A program made the position numbers and the translations under genes. A stretch of 64,000 nt of DNA from CBDAQV01 sp965199335. GTDB lineage: Bacteria; Pseudomonadota; Alphaproteobacteria; CALMVH01. The DNA lies in assembly GCA_965199335.1 (NCBI GenBank), contig CBDAQZ010000001.1, positions 434,001 through 498,000 of the forward strand. The letters are read 5' to 3'. Below, one piece after another: positions 1-8,583 of this stretch (its first letter is position 1; every line of letters starts with the position of its first letter). Under the pieces are notes generated by a model. The model saw nothing but the letters and a program-made list of their open reading frames with translations. It made no database searches and was not told the origin of the DNA.

Positions 1-1029
1 GAGGTGATCGACCGCAGCCGCGCCGTTCTGGGCATACCGGCCGATTACCGTATCGCCATCGTGGCAGCTTCCGACACCGGCGCGGTCGAAATGGCCCTGT
101 GGAACCTGCTCGGCGCGCGTCCGGTCGATGTGCTGGCATGGGAAGCGTTCAGCCAGGACTGGGTCACCGATATCGTCAAGCAGCTGAAGCTGAAGGATGT
201 CCGTACCTTCGGCACCGATTACGGCAAGCTGCCCGATCTTGGCCAGGTCGATTTCGCCAACGATGTCGTGTTCACCTGGAACGGTACAACCTCTGGCGTG
301 CGCGTGCCGAACGGCGACTGGATTGCCGCCGACCGTCAGGGCCTGACCATCTGCGATGCGACCTCCGCCGTGTTCGCCATGGACATGCCGTGGGACAAGC
401 TCGATGTGACGACGTATTCGTGGCAGAAGGTCATGGGCGGCGAGGCACAGCACGGGATGCTGATCCTGTCCCCCCGTGCCGTTGCTCGCCTGGAATCCTA
501 CACGCCGGCCTGGCCGTTGCCCAAGATCTTCCGCATGGTGAAATCCGGCAAACTGGAAGAGGCTATCTTCAAGGGCGACACGATCAACACGCCGTCGATG
601 CTCTGCGTCGAGGATGCGATCGACGGGCTGAAATGGGCCGAGCAGATCGGCGGTGTACCCGCCATCGTCGTGCGGTCGGAAGGCAATCTGAAAGTCATCG
701 CCGACTGGGTAGCGAAAACGCCGTGGGTCGCGTTCCTGGCCGAAGATGCCACGACGCGCTCCTGCACCTCCATCTGTCTGAGGATCGTCGATCCCTGGTT
801 CCAGGGCCTCGACGAGGAGACGCAGGCGGAGGCGGCAAAGAAGCTGACCGGCATGCTGGAGAAGAACGAGGTCGCACTGGATGTCGGCTCCTACCGCACC
901 GCCCCGACGGGCCTGCGTATCTGGGGCGGCGCCACGGTCGAATCCTCCGACATCGCGGCCTTGCTGCCCTGGCTCGACTGGGCCTATGCGCAATTGCCCC
1001 AGGCGCTCGAGCAGACCAAAGCGGCTTAA
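1..1029 (+). CDS. serC: Phosphoserine aminotransferase, C-terminal part (cut by the left edge)
   Basis: PLP-dependent cytosolic enzyme that transfers the amino group of glutamate to 3-phosphohydroxypyruvate, the second step of serine synthesis. The frame is open from base 1, so the N-terminus lies outside the window; about 342 residues are visible and roughly 50 are probably missing. The PLP lysine is seen in the motif SWQKVMGGEAQHG (Lys codon at 427-429). The sequence resembles the shorter-N-terminus SerC type common in alphaproteobacteria. serA follows 111 bases downstream on the same strand, which gives consecutive steps of one pathway and supports the assignment. The GTG at position 4 is an internal codon, not a start. 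The gap to serA carries a palindromic element. Confidence 0.93.
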   Translation, partial: EVIDRSRAVLGIPADYRIAIVAASDTGAVEMALWNLLGARPVDVLAWEAFSQDWVTDIVKQLKLKDVRTFGTDYGKLPDLGQVDFANDVVFTWNGTTSGVRVPNGDWIAADRQGLTICDATSAVFAMDMPWDKLDVTTYSWQKVMGGEAQHGMLILSPRAVARLESYTPAWPLPKIFRMVKSGKLEEAIFKGDTINTPSMLCVEDAIDGLKWAEQIGGVPAIVVRSEGNLKVIADWVAKTPWVAFLAEDATTRSCTSICLRIVDPWFQGLDEETQAEAAKKLTGMLEKNEVALDVGSYRTAPTGLRIWGGATVESSDIAALLPWLDWAYAQLPQALEQTKAA

Positions 1030-1048
1030 TCGAATTCACCACATTCGT

Positions 1049-1126
1049 CATCCTGAACCTGTTTCAGGATCCATTTGTCCGCACATGCCGAACGATGGAT
1101 TCCGATCAAGTCCGGTATGACAATCA
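1049..1126. repeat. Imperfect palindromic intergenic element
   Basis: Between serC and serA two arms face each other: the left arm starts GTCATCCTGAACCTG and ends GGATCCAT (about 1049-1076), and the right arm runs from ATGGATTCCGATC to GGTATGAC (about 1100-1126). The reverse complement of the right arm matches the left at GTCAT, at a GAxxTGxTC core and at ATCCAT. Similar short palindromes are scattered between genes in many alphaproteobacterial genomes. It may form a hairpin in the serC-serA transcript. Copy number in this genome cannot be judged from one window, but a weaker copy is seen near 29118-29200. Confidence 0.6.
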
Positions 1127-1140
1127 ATAGGAAAACTTCC

Positions 1141-2715
1141 ATGCCTAAAGTACTGATCTCCGACGATCTCTCCCCTCGCGCCGTCGAAATTTTCAAGGAG
1201 CGCGGCATCGATGTCGATATGCGCGTCGGCCTGAAGCCGGACGAACTGAAAGCGATCATCTCCGGCTATGACGGTCTGGCTATTCGCTCGGCTACCAAGG
1301 TCACGAAGGAAATCCTCGAAGCCGCGATCAATCTCAAGGTCGTTGGCCGCGCTGGTATCGGCGTCGATAATGTCGACATTCCGGCAGCAACGGCTCGCGG
1401 CGTTGTCGTGATGAACACGCCGTTCGGCAATTCGATCACCACGGCGGAACATGCCATCGCTATGATGTTCGCGCTGGCCCGCGATATCCCGCAGGCGACG
1501 ACATCGACGCGTGCCGGCAAGTGGGAAAAATCCCGCTTCATGGGCATAGAGCTGACGGGCAAGGTGCTGGGTATCATCGGCTGCGGCAATATCGGATCGA
1601 TTGTCGCCGAGCGCGCAATGGGCTGCCGCATGCGCGTGGTTGCATTCGATCCGTTCCTGTCCGAGGAACGGGCCAAGGACCTGGGCGTTGACAAGGTTGA
1701 TCTTGACGAACTGCTTGCCCGTGCCGACTTCATCACACTGCATACGCCGCTGACGGAGCAGACGAAGAATATCCTGGATAAAAAGGCCTTCGCCAAATGC
1801 AAGAAGGGCGTGCGCGTCATCAACTGCGCCCGCGGTGGCTTGATCGTCGAGGAAGACCTTAAAGAGGCGCTTGAGTCCGGACAGGTCGGTGGCGCAGGAC
1901 TTGACGTGTTCGCGGTCGAGCCGGCCAAGGACAACCCGCTGTTCGCCCTGGAACAGGTCATCTGCACACCGCATCTGGGGGCATCGACGACAGAGGCGCA
2001 GGAGAATGTCGCGCTGCAGGTCGCCGAACAGATTTCCGACTTCCTGAACAGCGGCGCGGTGGTCAACGCGCTCAACATGCCCTCACTGTCGGCGGAGGAT
2101 GCGCCGAAGCTGAAGCCCTATCTGAAACTGGCCGAGCAAATCGGCAGCTTCGCAGGGCAGATGGTTACCGGTGGTATTTCCGCGATCACGATCACCTATG
2201 AAGGGCATGTCGCGGCGCTCAATACGCGTCCCCTGACCGCGGTGGTTCTGAAGGGCGTATTGGGTCGGCAGATGGACAGCGTCAACATGGTCAACGCGCC
2301 GGTCGTGGCCAAGGACCGCAATATCAAGGTCAACGAAAGCCGGTCGGACCAGGTCAGCGATTACCAGACCATCGTGCGTGTCTCGGTCGAATCCGAGGGC
2401 GTCACGAAGTCGGTTGCCGGTACTTTGTTCGGTGACAAGCCCCGCATCATCGCGGTGGACGGCTTGCCGACGGAGGCCGAACTGACGCCGCAGATGCTGC
2501 TGGTGCGCAATCAGGACCGTCCCGGCTTCATCGGCAATCTGGGCCGCGCGCTGGGAGATGCACAGATCAATATCGCCAGTTTCTACAATGGCCGGGCGAC
2601 GGCGGCGGGGCAGGCGATCTGCCTGGTGGGCGTCGATCAGCACATCGACGAAGCGGTGTTGCGAAAGATCGCGGCGCTTCCTAATGTGGTGCAGGCGAAG
2701 CTGTTGAACTTCTAG
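1141..2715 (+). CDS. serA: D-3-phosphoglycerate dehydrogenase
   Basis: Oxidises 3-phosphoglycerate to 3-phosphohydroxypyruvate with NAD, the first committed step of serine synthesis, in the cytosol. The 524-residue product is the long form. It has a split substrate-binding domain, a Rossmann domain with GCGNIG near residues 147-152, a catalytic Arg in NCARGGLIVEE, and a catalytic His in CTPHLGAST. These are followed by an intervening ASB-type domain (about 315-440) and a C-terminal ACT domain starting at LVRNQDRPGFIGNLG, which in this family binds serine for feedback inhibition. I chose the ATG at 1141 (MPKVLISDDLS), the normal family start; the frame stays open upstream into the palindromic element. 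It is co-directional with serC and hisZ. Confidence 0.97.
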   Translation: MPKVLISDDLSPRAVEIFKERGIDVDMRVGLKPDELKAIISGYDGLAIRSATKVTKEILEAAINLKVVGRAGIGVDNVDIPAATARGVVVMNTPFGNSITTAEHAIAMMFALARDIPQATTSTRAGKWEKSRFMGIELTGKVLGIIGCGNIGSIVAERAMGCRMRVVAFDPFLSEERAKDLGVDKVDLDELLARADFITLHTPLTEQTKNILDKKAFAKCKKGVRVINCARGGLIVEEDLKEALESGQVGGAGLDVFAVEPAKDNPLFALEQVICTPHLGASTTEAQENVALQVAEQISDFLNSGAVVNALNMPSLSAEDAPKLKPYLKLAEQIGSFAGQMVTGGISAITITYEGHVAALNTRPLTAVVLKGVLGRQMDSVNMVNAPVVAKDRNIKVNESRSDQVSDYQTIVRVSVESEGVTKSVAGTLFGDKPRIIAVDGLPTEAELTPQMLLVRNQDRPGFIGNLGRALGDAQINIASFYNGRATAAGQAICLVGVDQHIDEAVLRKIAALPNVVQAKLLNF

Positions 2716-2726
2716 GATTGCCGATC

Positions 2727-3872
2727 ATGTCCAATCCCCTCGCGCTACTGCCGGCCGGGCTGCGCGACCTTCTGCCGCCTGAGTCGACCCAGGAAGCCGG
2801 GATGCTTCACCGGCTTGTCGGTCTGATCGCATCCCATGGCTACGACCTGGTCAAGCCGCCGCTGGTCGAGTTCGAGGAAACCTTGCTATCGGGATCGGGC
2901 CAATCGCTTTCGCGCCAGACCTTCCGTCTGATGGATCCGCTTTCGCAACAAATGATGGCGCTGCGGGCCGATACCACGTTGCAGATCGCACGCATCGCCG
3001 GCTCGCGCCTGCGGAACGAGCCGCGCCCCCTGCGGCTGGCTTATTGTGGCGAGGTGTTACGCGTTTCGGGTACGCAGCTATTCCCGGAACGGCAATTCTG
3101 CCAGCTGGGGTGTGAGCTTATCGGCGTGGATTCCGCTGCCGCCGATGGGGAGATGATCCTGCTGGCGGCCGAGTGCATGGAAGCCGTCGGCATCCGCAAC
3201 GTCTCGATCGATATCAGCCTGCCGGCCTTCATCCCCAAGCTGCTCGAGATATTCGAGATCACGCCGTCTGAAACCGTGCCGCTGTCCGAGGCGATCGAGC
3301 GCCGCGACCTGACGGCGATCCGCCGTCTGAGCAAGACGCTTGCGCCCCTGCTGGAAAAGATCATCGGTGTCAGCGGGCCGATCGAACAGGCGATACAGGG
3401 AATGCAGGCGATCGGCTTGCCATCTCCCATACAGCCGCAGCTCGAACGCTTGCGCCGGACAGTCGAGTTCATCCATGGCGAGAACTCGCACATCACCTTG
3501 ACCCTCGACCCGCTGGAGCGGCGCGGGTTCGAGTACCATACGGCCCTCAGCTTCACCGTATTCGTGCGCGGTCATGGCGAGGTCGGGCGGGGCGGCCGCT
3601 ATCTGGCGGGCAACCGCGCAACGGGCGAACCTGCCACCGGCTTTACCTATCTGTCCGATAATCTACTGGCCGCGCTACCGCCGCTGGAGCGGCAGGATCG
3701 TGTCTATCTGTCGCGCGATACGCCTGCCGATACCGCCCGCCAGTTGCGCGAGGAGGGAATGCAGACGGTCCGCGCCATGACCAAAGACGCGGATATCGAA
3801 AAGGAAGCCAGACGAATGAAGTGCACGCACTACTGGGACGACGGCTATTTGCGCCATATAGAAGGAAGCTGA
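2727..3872 (+). CDS. hisZ: ATP phosphoribosyltransferase regulatory subunit
   Basis: HisZ is a paralogue of histidyl-tRNA synthetase. It lacks tRNA charging activity and pairs with the short form of HisG to catalyse and regulate the first step of histidine synthesis. The 381-residue product begins MSNPLALLPAGLRDLLPP, followed by class II synthetase-like motifs (FRLMDPLSQQMMALRADTT near the N-terminal third and a late RGGRY-like GRGGRYLAGN). The anticodon-binding domain of true HisRS is absent. A TTG nine bases upstream is possible, but the ATG at 2727 gives the usual N-terminus. It lies 11 bases after serA and one base before purA. hisG is not in the window. Confidence 0.93.
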   Translation: MSNPLALLPAGLRDLLPPESTQEAGMLHRLVGLIASHGYDLVKPPLVEFEETLLSGSGQSLSRQTFRLMDPLSQQMMALRADTTLQIARIAGSRLRNEPRPLRLAYCGEVLRVSGTQLFPERQFCQLGCELIGVDSAAADGEMILLAAECMEAVGIRNVSIDISLPAFIPKLLEIFEITPSETVPLSEAIERRDLTAIRRLSKTLAPLLEKIIGVSGPIEQAIQGMQAIGLPSPIQPQLERLRRTVEFIHGENSHITLTLDPLERRGFEYHTALSFTVFVRGHGEVGRGGRYLAGNRATGEPATGFTYLSDNLLAALPPLERQDRVYLSRDTPADTARQLREEGMQTVRAMTKDADIEKEARRMKCTHYWDDGYLRHIEGS

Positions 3873-3873
3873 A

Positions 3874-5166
3874 ATGCCGAACGTAGCCGTCGTAGGCGTG
3901 CAGTGGGGTGACGAGGGCAAGGGCAAGATCGTCGATTGGCTGTCCAGCCGCGCCGACGTGGTCGTGCGCTTTCAGGGTGGCCACAATGCCGGCCATACGC
4001 TGACGATCTCCGGTGTCGAATACAAGCTGAGCCTGTTGCCCTCCGGTATCGTGCGTCCGGGCAAGTTGTCTATCATCGGCAACGGTGTCGTCGTCGATCC
4101 CTGGGCATTGCTGGCCGAGATCGAACGCCTGCGCGGCATGGGCGTGACGATCACGCCCGACAGCCTGATGCTGGCCGAAAACGCCACCTTGATCCTGCCG
4201 GTGCACTCTGCAGTGGACAAGGCGCGCGAGGCCGCGAAGGGGGAGGCGAAGATCGGCACCACCGGCCGCGGCATTGGCCCGGCTTACGAGGACAAGGTTG
4301 CCCGCCGCGCCATCCGCGTCTGCGATCTGTCCGATCCGCCGGTCTTGAAGGAAAAGGCGCGCGAGCTGCTGGTGCATCACAACGCGTTGCTGCGTGGGTT
4401 CAATGCGCCGGAACTCGATGCCGCCGAGCTGGTCGCCCAGCTGGAAGACGTGGCACCGAAAATCCTGCCCTATGCGGCGGTCGTATGGGAAAAGCTCGAC
4501 ATCCTGCGCCGCGAGAACAAACGCATCCTGTTCGAAGGCGCGCAAGGCACGATGCTTGATGTCGATCACGGCACGTATCCCTATGTGACTTCGTCGAACA
4601 CGGTATCGGGGCAGGCGGCGACCGGCTCGGGCATCGGGCCCTCCGGCATCGGCAACGTGCTGGGTATCTGCAAGGCCTATACGACGCGTGTCGGCTCGGG
4701 GCCGTTCCCGACCGAGGATACGGGCGAAGCCGGCGAGTATCTGGGGACGCGGGGACGCGAGTTCGGCACGGTTACAGGGCGCAAGCGCCGCTGCGGCTGG
4801 TTCGATGCGGTGATGGTACGCCAGGCGATCAAGGTCGGCGGCGTTACCGGCGTCGCGCTGACCAAGCTGGACGTGCTGGACGGATTGCCAGAATTGAAGG
4901 TCTGCGTCGGATACGAATATCGCGGCGAGATATTGAAGCATTTCCCGGCGGGGCAGAGCGCGCAGGCCGAGGTGAAGCCCATCTATGAAACAATGGAAGG
5001 CTGGACCGACAGTACGCGGGGCGCACGGTCGTGGGCGCAGTTGCCGGCTACGGCGATCAAATATGTCCGCAGGTTGGAGGAGCTTATGGAAGCACCTGTG
5101 ACGCTGCTGTCCACCAGCCCTGAGCGGGACGATACGATCCTGATGCAGGATCCGTTCGCGGGTTAG
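3874..5166 (+). CDS. purA: Adenylosuccinate synthetase
   Basis: Joins IMP and aspartate using GTP to form adenylosuccinate, the first AMP-specific step of purine synthesis; cytosolic homodimer. The 430-residue length is standard. The nucleotide-binding loop WGDEGKGK is at residues 11-18, with the conserved GGHNAGHT stretch after it, and the motifs TTGRGIGPAYEDK and GTYPYVTSSN are both present. The ATG follows the hisZ stop by one base, after the ribosome-binding sequence GGAAG inside the end of hisZ, so the two genes are probably translated together. The hisZ-purA order is frequent in alphaproteobacteria. No clear terminator hairpin follows the gene. Confidence 0.98.
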   Translation: MPNVAVVGVQWGDEGKGKIVDWLSSRADVVVRFQGGHNAGHTLTISGVEYKLSLLPSGIVRPGKLSIIGNGVVVDPWALLAEIERLRGMGVTITPDSLMLAENATLILPVHSAVDKAREAAKGEAKIGTTGRGIGPAYEDKVARRAIRVCDLSDPPVLKEKARELLVHHNALLRGFNAPELDAAELVAQLEDVAPKILPYAAVVWEKLDILRRENKRILFEGAQGTMLDVDHGTYPYVTSSNTVSGQAATGSGIGPSGIGNVLGICKAYTTRVGSGPFPTEDTGEAGEYLGTRGREFGTVTGRKRRCGWFDAVMVRQAIKVGGVTGVALTKLDVLDGLPELKVCVGYEYRGEILKHFPAGQSAQAEVKPIYETMEGWTDSTRGARSWAQLPATAIKYVRRLEELMEAPVTLLSTSPERDDTILMQDPFAG

Positions 5167-5248
5167 TTATTAAGGACTCATTTTTTGTCTTGACCGGCTT
5201 TTATAAGTTATCTAACACTCACATATATGATCGTTTGTGAGGTAACAA

Positions 5249-5851
5249 ATGAAGCTGACAAAATTCTTTCGCGAAAACCTGATCCTTTGTCTGGGGATAA
5301 TGGTGCCTGTCCTGGTCATGGGCGTATTCTTCGTGGCCGCATCGGTACGCGAAACCGCTCCTCCGCAATATGACGTTCTGCTGGAAAGCGACCAGGATTA
5401 CGGAACGCCCAGGCCACCCTTCGAGGCTTACGTGTTCGTTCGCGACCATACATTGTATGCGCAATACTCGGCGCTCGATCCTGTGCGGCAGACGGGAACC
5501 GTTCCAAAGCTTTATCTTTATGAAGCATCGAGCGGGAAACTTCGCCAGCTGGACTTTCCGCCTCCGGATACATCCGATTCCTCGATCTACGGAAAGCAAT
5601 TGCCGGTAGAGTCCGCCAAGTCGATGAAAATCGATACGTCGCTGACCTCACCCGATGGCTACGAATTCACCTATAGTGCCGACAACGACGATAGGGGCGG
5701 CCTCATCAACGAATTGTTCGTCGGCGAGTACAATCGCTACGGCCCGCGTCTGAAAAAAGACGGCTCGTCGTTTATTCTGTCGCCACCACCAACCTATGGC
5801 CAGTTCCGCTTCCTGGGTTGGGTCATGAAGCCGGGGCAAACACATGAGTGA
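5249..5851 (+). CDS. Membrane-anchored periplasmic protein of unknown function
   Basis: A 200-residue protein with one N-terminal hydrophobic segment (about residues 11-32) that would act as an uncleaved anchor or signal peptide. The rest is a soluble, charged domain presumably outside the cytoplasm. I recognise no family with certainty; small proteins of this kind are often encoded beside DUF2157-type membrane proteins, and here the downstream gene looks like one. The ATG at 5249 is preceded by GAGGT with suitable spacing. The 3' end overlaps the next start by eight bases, which points to co-translation. No catalytic motif is visible. Confidence 0.75.
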   Translation: MKLTKFFRENLILCLGIMVPVLVMGVFFVAASVRETAPPQYDVLLESDQDYGTPRPPFEAYVFVRDHTLYAQYSALDPVRQTGTVPKLYLYEASSGKLRQLDFPPPDTSDSSIYGKQLPVESAKSMKIDTSLTSPDGYEFTYSADNDDRGGLINELFVGEYNRYGPRLKKDGSSFILSPPPTYGQFRFLGWVMKPGQTHE

Positions 5852-6788
5852 GCGTCAGGAGGCTTTGGCAGAAATCGCGGAGATCGCCATGGTCCATAAG
5901 CTGACCCTGGCCGATATCGAGGCTATCCTGCAGCAACCGACGCGGGACCAGCGGCAGAAGCACCAGTCGGGTATGCTCGCCAATATCTTCAGCTATATCG
6001 GCGGCCTGCTGATCGTCGGCGGGCTGACGGTTTTGATCCATATGAAATGGGACAGCCTGGATTACATCGGGCACATCCTGATCACCTTCATCCCGGCCAT
6101 GCTGGCATTGTGCCTGGGCATCGCCTGCACGTTCGACGAACGGTTCACGAAGGCTGCGACACCTCTTTTCCTTCTGGCTGCGACCGTCGAGCCGACGGCG
6201 ATCATAATCACGCTGAAGGAATCGCATTATCTGCACAGCGCAGACCAGATATCCTTGCTCACATGCCTTGTAATGGCGGCGCAACAAGGTCTTCTTTTCT
6301 GCGCGCGCCGGCGGACGGTCCTGGCGTTCATCGCCATCGCTTTCACGCTGAGCTTCTTCGCGACCGGGTTCGATATGGAGTTGGTCAAGCCACGTTATAT
6401 CGGCATGACCATCGGCACGGTGGAGCTTTGCCTGGCCTATGCGCTGGCACGCAGCCCGCACCGAACGCTGGCGCCGGTCAATTACTTCTTCGGCTCCGTG
6501 TTCCTTTTGTCCGGTTTTGCCAGCTGCGTCTATGGCACGCCTGTGGAGCTGACGTTCCTGGGATTGTGCTGCCTGTCGATTTACGCCAGCGTAATCGTGC
6601 GCAGCCGCGCGCTGCTGGGAACGAGTGCCTTCGCGATGCTCAGCTTCATCGGCTATTACTCCGGGAAATACTTCGCACATACGATCGGCTGGCCAATCAC
6701 CCTGATCGTGGCCGGCGGACTGATGATCGGGCTGGCTCTAATGGCAATAAGGATCGGTCAGCGTTATATCGTCCCGCAGAACCCTTAG
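5844..6788 (+). CDS. DUF2157-like multi-pass membrane protein
   Basis: A 314-residue inner-membrane protein. The first 50 residues form a short cytosolic region, followed by about nine or ten hydrophobic segments starting at SYIGGLLIVGGLTVLIHMKW. That stretch, with a glycine-rich helix followed by a Trp-containing turn, matches the start of the DUF2157 family as I know it. The function of the family is unknown. The gene overlaps the end of the upstream anchored protein by eight bases, so the two are likely made together and may form a complex. The stop is three bases from the end of the convergent gltX. Confidence 0.7.
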   Translation: MSERQEALAEIAEIAMVHKLTLADIEAILQQPTRDQRQKHQSGMLANIFSYIGGLLIVGGLTVLIHMKWDSLDYIGHILITFIPAMLALCLGIACTFDERFTKAATPLFLLAATVEPTAIIITLKESHYLHSADQISLLTCLVMAAQQGLLFCARRRTVLAFIAIAFTLSFFATGFDMELVKPRYIGMTIGTVELCLAYALARSPHRTLAPVNYFFGSVFLLSGFASCVYGTPVELTFLGLCCLSIYASVIVRSRALLGTSAFAMLSFIGYYSGKYFAHTIGWPITLIVAGGLMIGLALMAIRIGQRYIVPQNP

Positions 6789-6791
6789 GGC

Positions 6792-8471
6792 TCAGTAGGC
6801 CTCACGCAGCCGTTTCACAAACCGTTCCCTGCCGATCAGGTGTATGATCTCGAATAGAGGCGGGGTGCGGTCCTGGCCGGTGGCGCCGATGCGGGTCAGC
6901 ATGAAGACCACCTTGTCCTTTACGCCATGTTCGGCAGCCAGCGCGCGCATGCCCGCTTCCCAGGCGGTGTGGTCCGCGGCCGGGTCGTACGCATTTGCGA
7001 CGGCTTGCAGGATCGTGGCGATCTTTTCCGTCTCAGGGCAGATCTTTTCGAACAGCGATCGTGCGGCAGAACGAAATGTGGAGTCGAAGAAATACGGGCA
7101 GTTGACCAGTATGTCGCCAAGTTTCTGGTTACGCTCCGGCTCCAGCGCGAAGACGCGGTCGGCATAGGCGGGATCGGCGTCGATCTCGGCCAGCAGTGCT
7201 TCGACCGTGGCCATCTCCATCACCGGTCCTTCCTCGCCGTTCACCAGGTCGGGCAGGCGCTGCTTCTCGATCAGGAACCGCAGGTATGTCGTGATCAACT
7301 GGCGCAATTCTTCCGGACTGCGCTTGGTTGACGCATCGGCGAAATGATGGCCGACATAGTGAGCGTTGATAAAATTCAGCAGCTTCATATCGGCTACCGG
7401 GCCGGTGCTGGGCAGGCCGGTCGTATCCAGTAGCCGGCTGAATTCGGTCATGTCGTAGATGTCTTTTTCTTCCGGATGCGCCCACATCACGCGCGTCAGG
7501 AAATTGGTGATGCCGCGCGGCACGTAGCCTTCCGCCTTGAACCACTCGACGGACGTATCGCCATCGCGCTTCGATAGTTTCTTGCGGTTCTCGTTGCGTA
7601 GCAGGACCGTATGCAGGAAGGCGGGCAGCTTCCAGCCGAACGACTGATACAGCAGTACATGCTTGGGTGCCGACGGTACCCATTCCTCGCCACGCACGAT
7701 TGTCGTGATGCGCATGAAATGATCGTCGACGACCACAGCTAGATGATATGTGGGATAGCCGTCGGATTTCAGCAATACGCCGTCATCGACCGCGTTGCTG
7801 TCGAAGTCGATGCGCCCGCGCACCAAGTCGGTAACGGAGATCTTTGTGCGCAGCGGCACCTTCTGCCTGATTACACTTGTCTCCCCGGCGGCAAGGCGCT
7901 GCGATACCTCATGCGGATCGAGGTCGCGGCATTTCCAGTCGTAACGCGTGGTCTTGCCCAGCCGATTCTGTTCCTCGCGCAGCATCTGCAGCCGTTCGGG
8001 GGTGCAGAAGCAGTGATAGGCGTGCCCGGTCGCAACCAGATGTTTGGCCGCGACCTGATAGATGTGCAGCCGCTCGCTCTGCACATACGGGCCGTAGGCG
8101 CCGCCGATACCCAGCGGACCCTCATTGGGCGGGGTATGTATCCAGTTCAGTGTGTCTACCAGGGCCTGTTCGGCCCCGGCCAGCAGGCGCGCCCGGTCCG
8201 TATCCTCGATCCGCAGGATGAACAGGCCGTTGGTCCTGTGTGCCAGGGACCAGTCGATCGTCGCCTGCATCATGGTGCCGATATGCGGCATTCCGGTCGG
8301 GCTGGGTGCGATCCGCACGACCTCCGCACCTTCGGGTAACTGGCGCGGTGGGTAGAGCACCTCGAAATCGTCCAGGGTCTTGCAGGCGGTGATCTGATCG
8401 AGGGTAACGGCGGCGGACATGGTGTCTGTAATCCGGATGCGGGCGGGAAGAGAGGTGGCTAAACTAGCCAT
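6792..8471 (-). CDS. gltX: Glutamyl-tRNA synthetase, long atypical form
   Basis: Class I synthetase that charges tRNA with glutamate. The HIGH signature is seen as APSPTGMPHIGTM and the KMSKS signature as KKLSKRDGD; the zinc-region-like segment HCFCTPERLQ is also present. At up to 559 residues it is longer than the usual proteobacterial enzyme (about 450-500). Its N-terminus YPPRQLPEGAEVVRIAPSP recalls the roughly 550-residue GltX known from clostridia and some other phyla. Two starts are possible: the ATG at 8471, or the ATG at 8420 (MSAAVTLDQI), which leaves 542 residues; neither has a strong ribosome-binding site. A decayed standard-type gltX lies at 35850-36316, so this copy may be a functional replacement. 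Confidence 0.93.
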   Translation of the reverse strand: MASLATSLPARIRITDTMSAAVTLDQITACKTLDDFEVLYPPRQLPEGAEVVRIAPSPTGMPHIGTMMQATIDWSLAHRTNGLFILRIEDTDRARLLAGAEQALVDTLNWIHTPPNEGPLGIGGAYGPYVQSERLHIYQVAAKHLVATGHAYHCFCTPERLQMLREEQNRLGKTTRYDWKCRDLDPHEVSQRLAAGETSVIRQKVPLRTKISVTDLVRGRIDFDSNAVDDGVLLKSDGYPTYHLAVVVDDHFMRITTIVRGEEWVPSAPKHVLLYQSFGWKLPAFLHTVLLRNENRKKLSKRDGDTSVEWFKAEGYVPRGITNFLTRVMWAHPEEKDIYDMTEFSRLLDTTGLPSTGPVADMKLLNFINAHYVGHHFADASTKRSPEELRQLITTYLRFLIEKQRLPDLVNGEEGPVMEMATVEALLAEIDADPAYADRVFALEPERNQKLGDILVNCPYFFDSTFRSAARSLFEKICPETEKIATILQAVANAYDPAADHTAWEAGMRALAAEHGVKDKVVFMLTRIGATGQDRTPPLFEIIHLIGRERFVKRLREAY

Positions 8472-8583
8472 GATCCCATGGATACGCCACTCGAATTATC
8501 GAACATACGGGCCATTTGGCCCCGATTAACCATCACTTCAGGTAAATTCTGCTATCACGAATGAATGAATCCGCGATGGCCCA

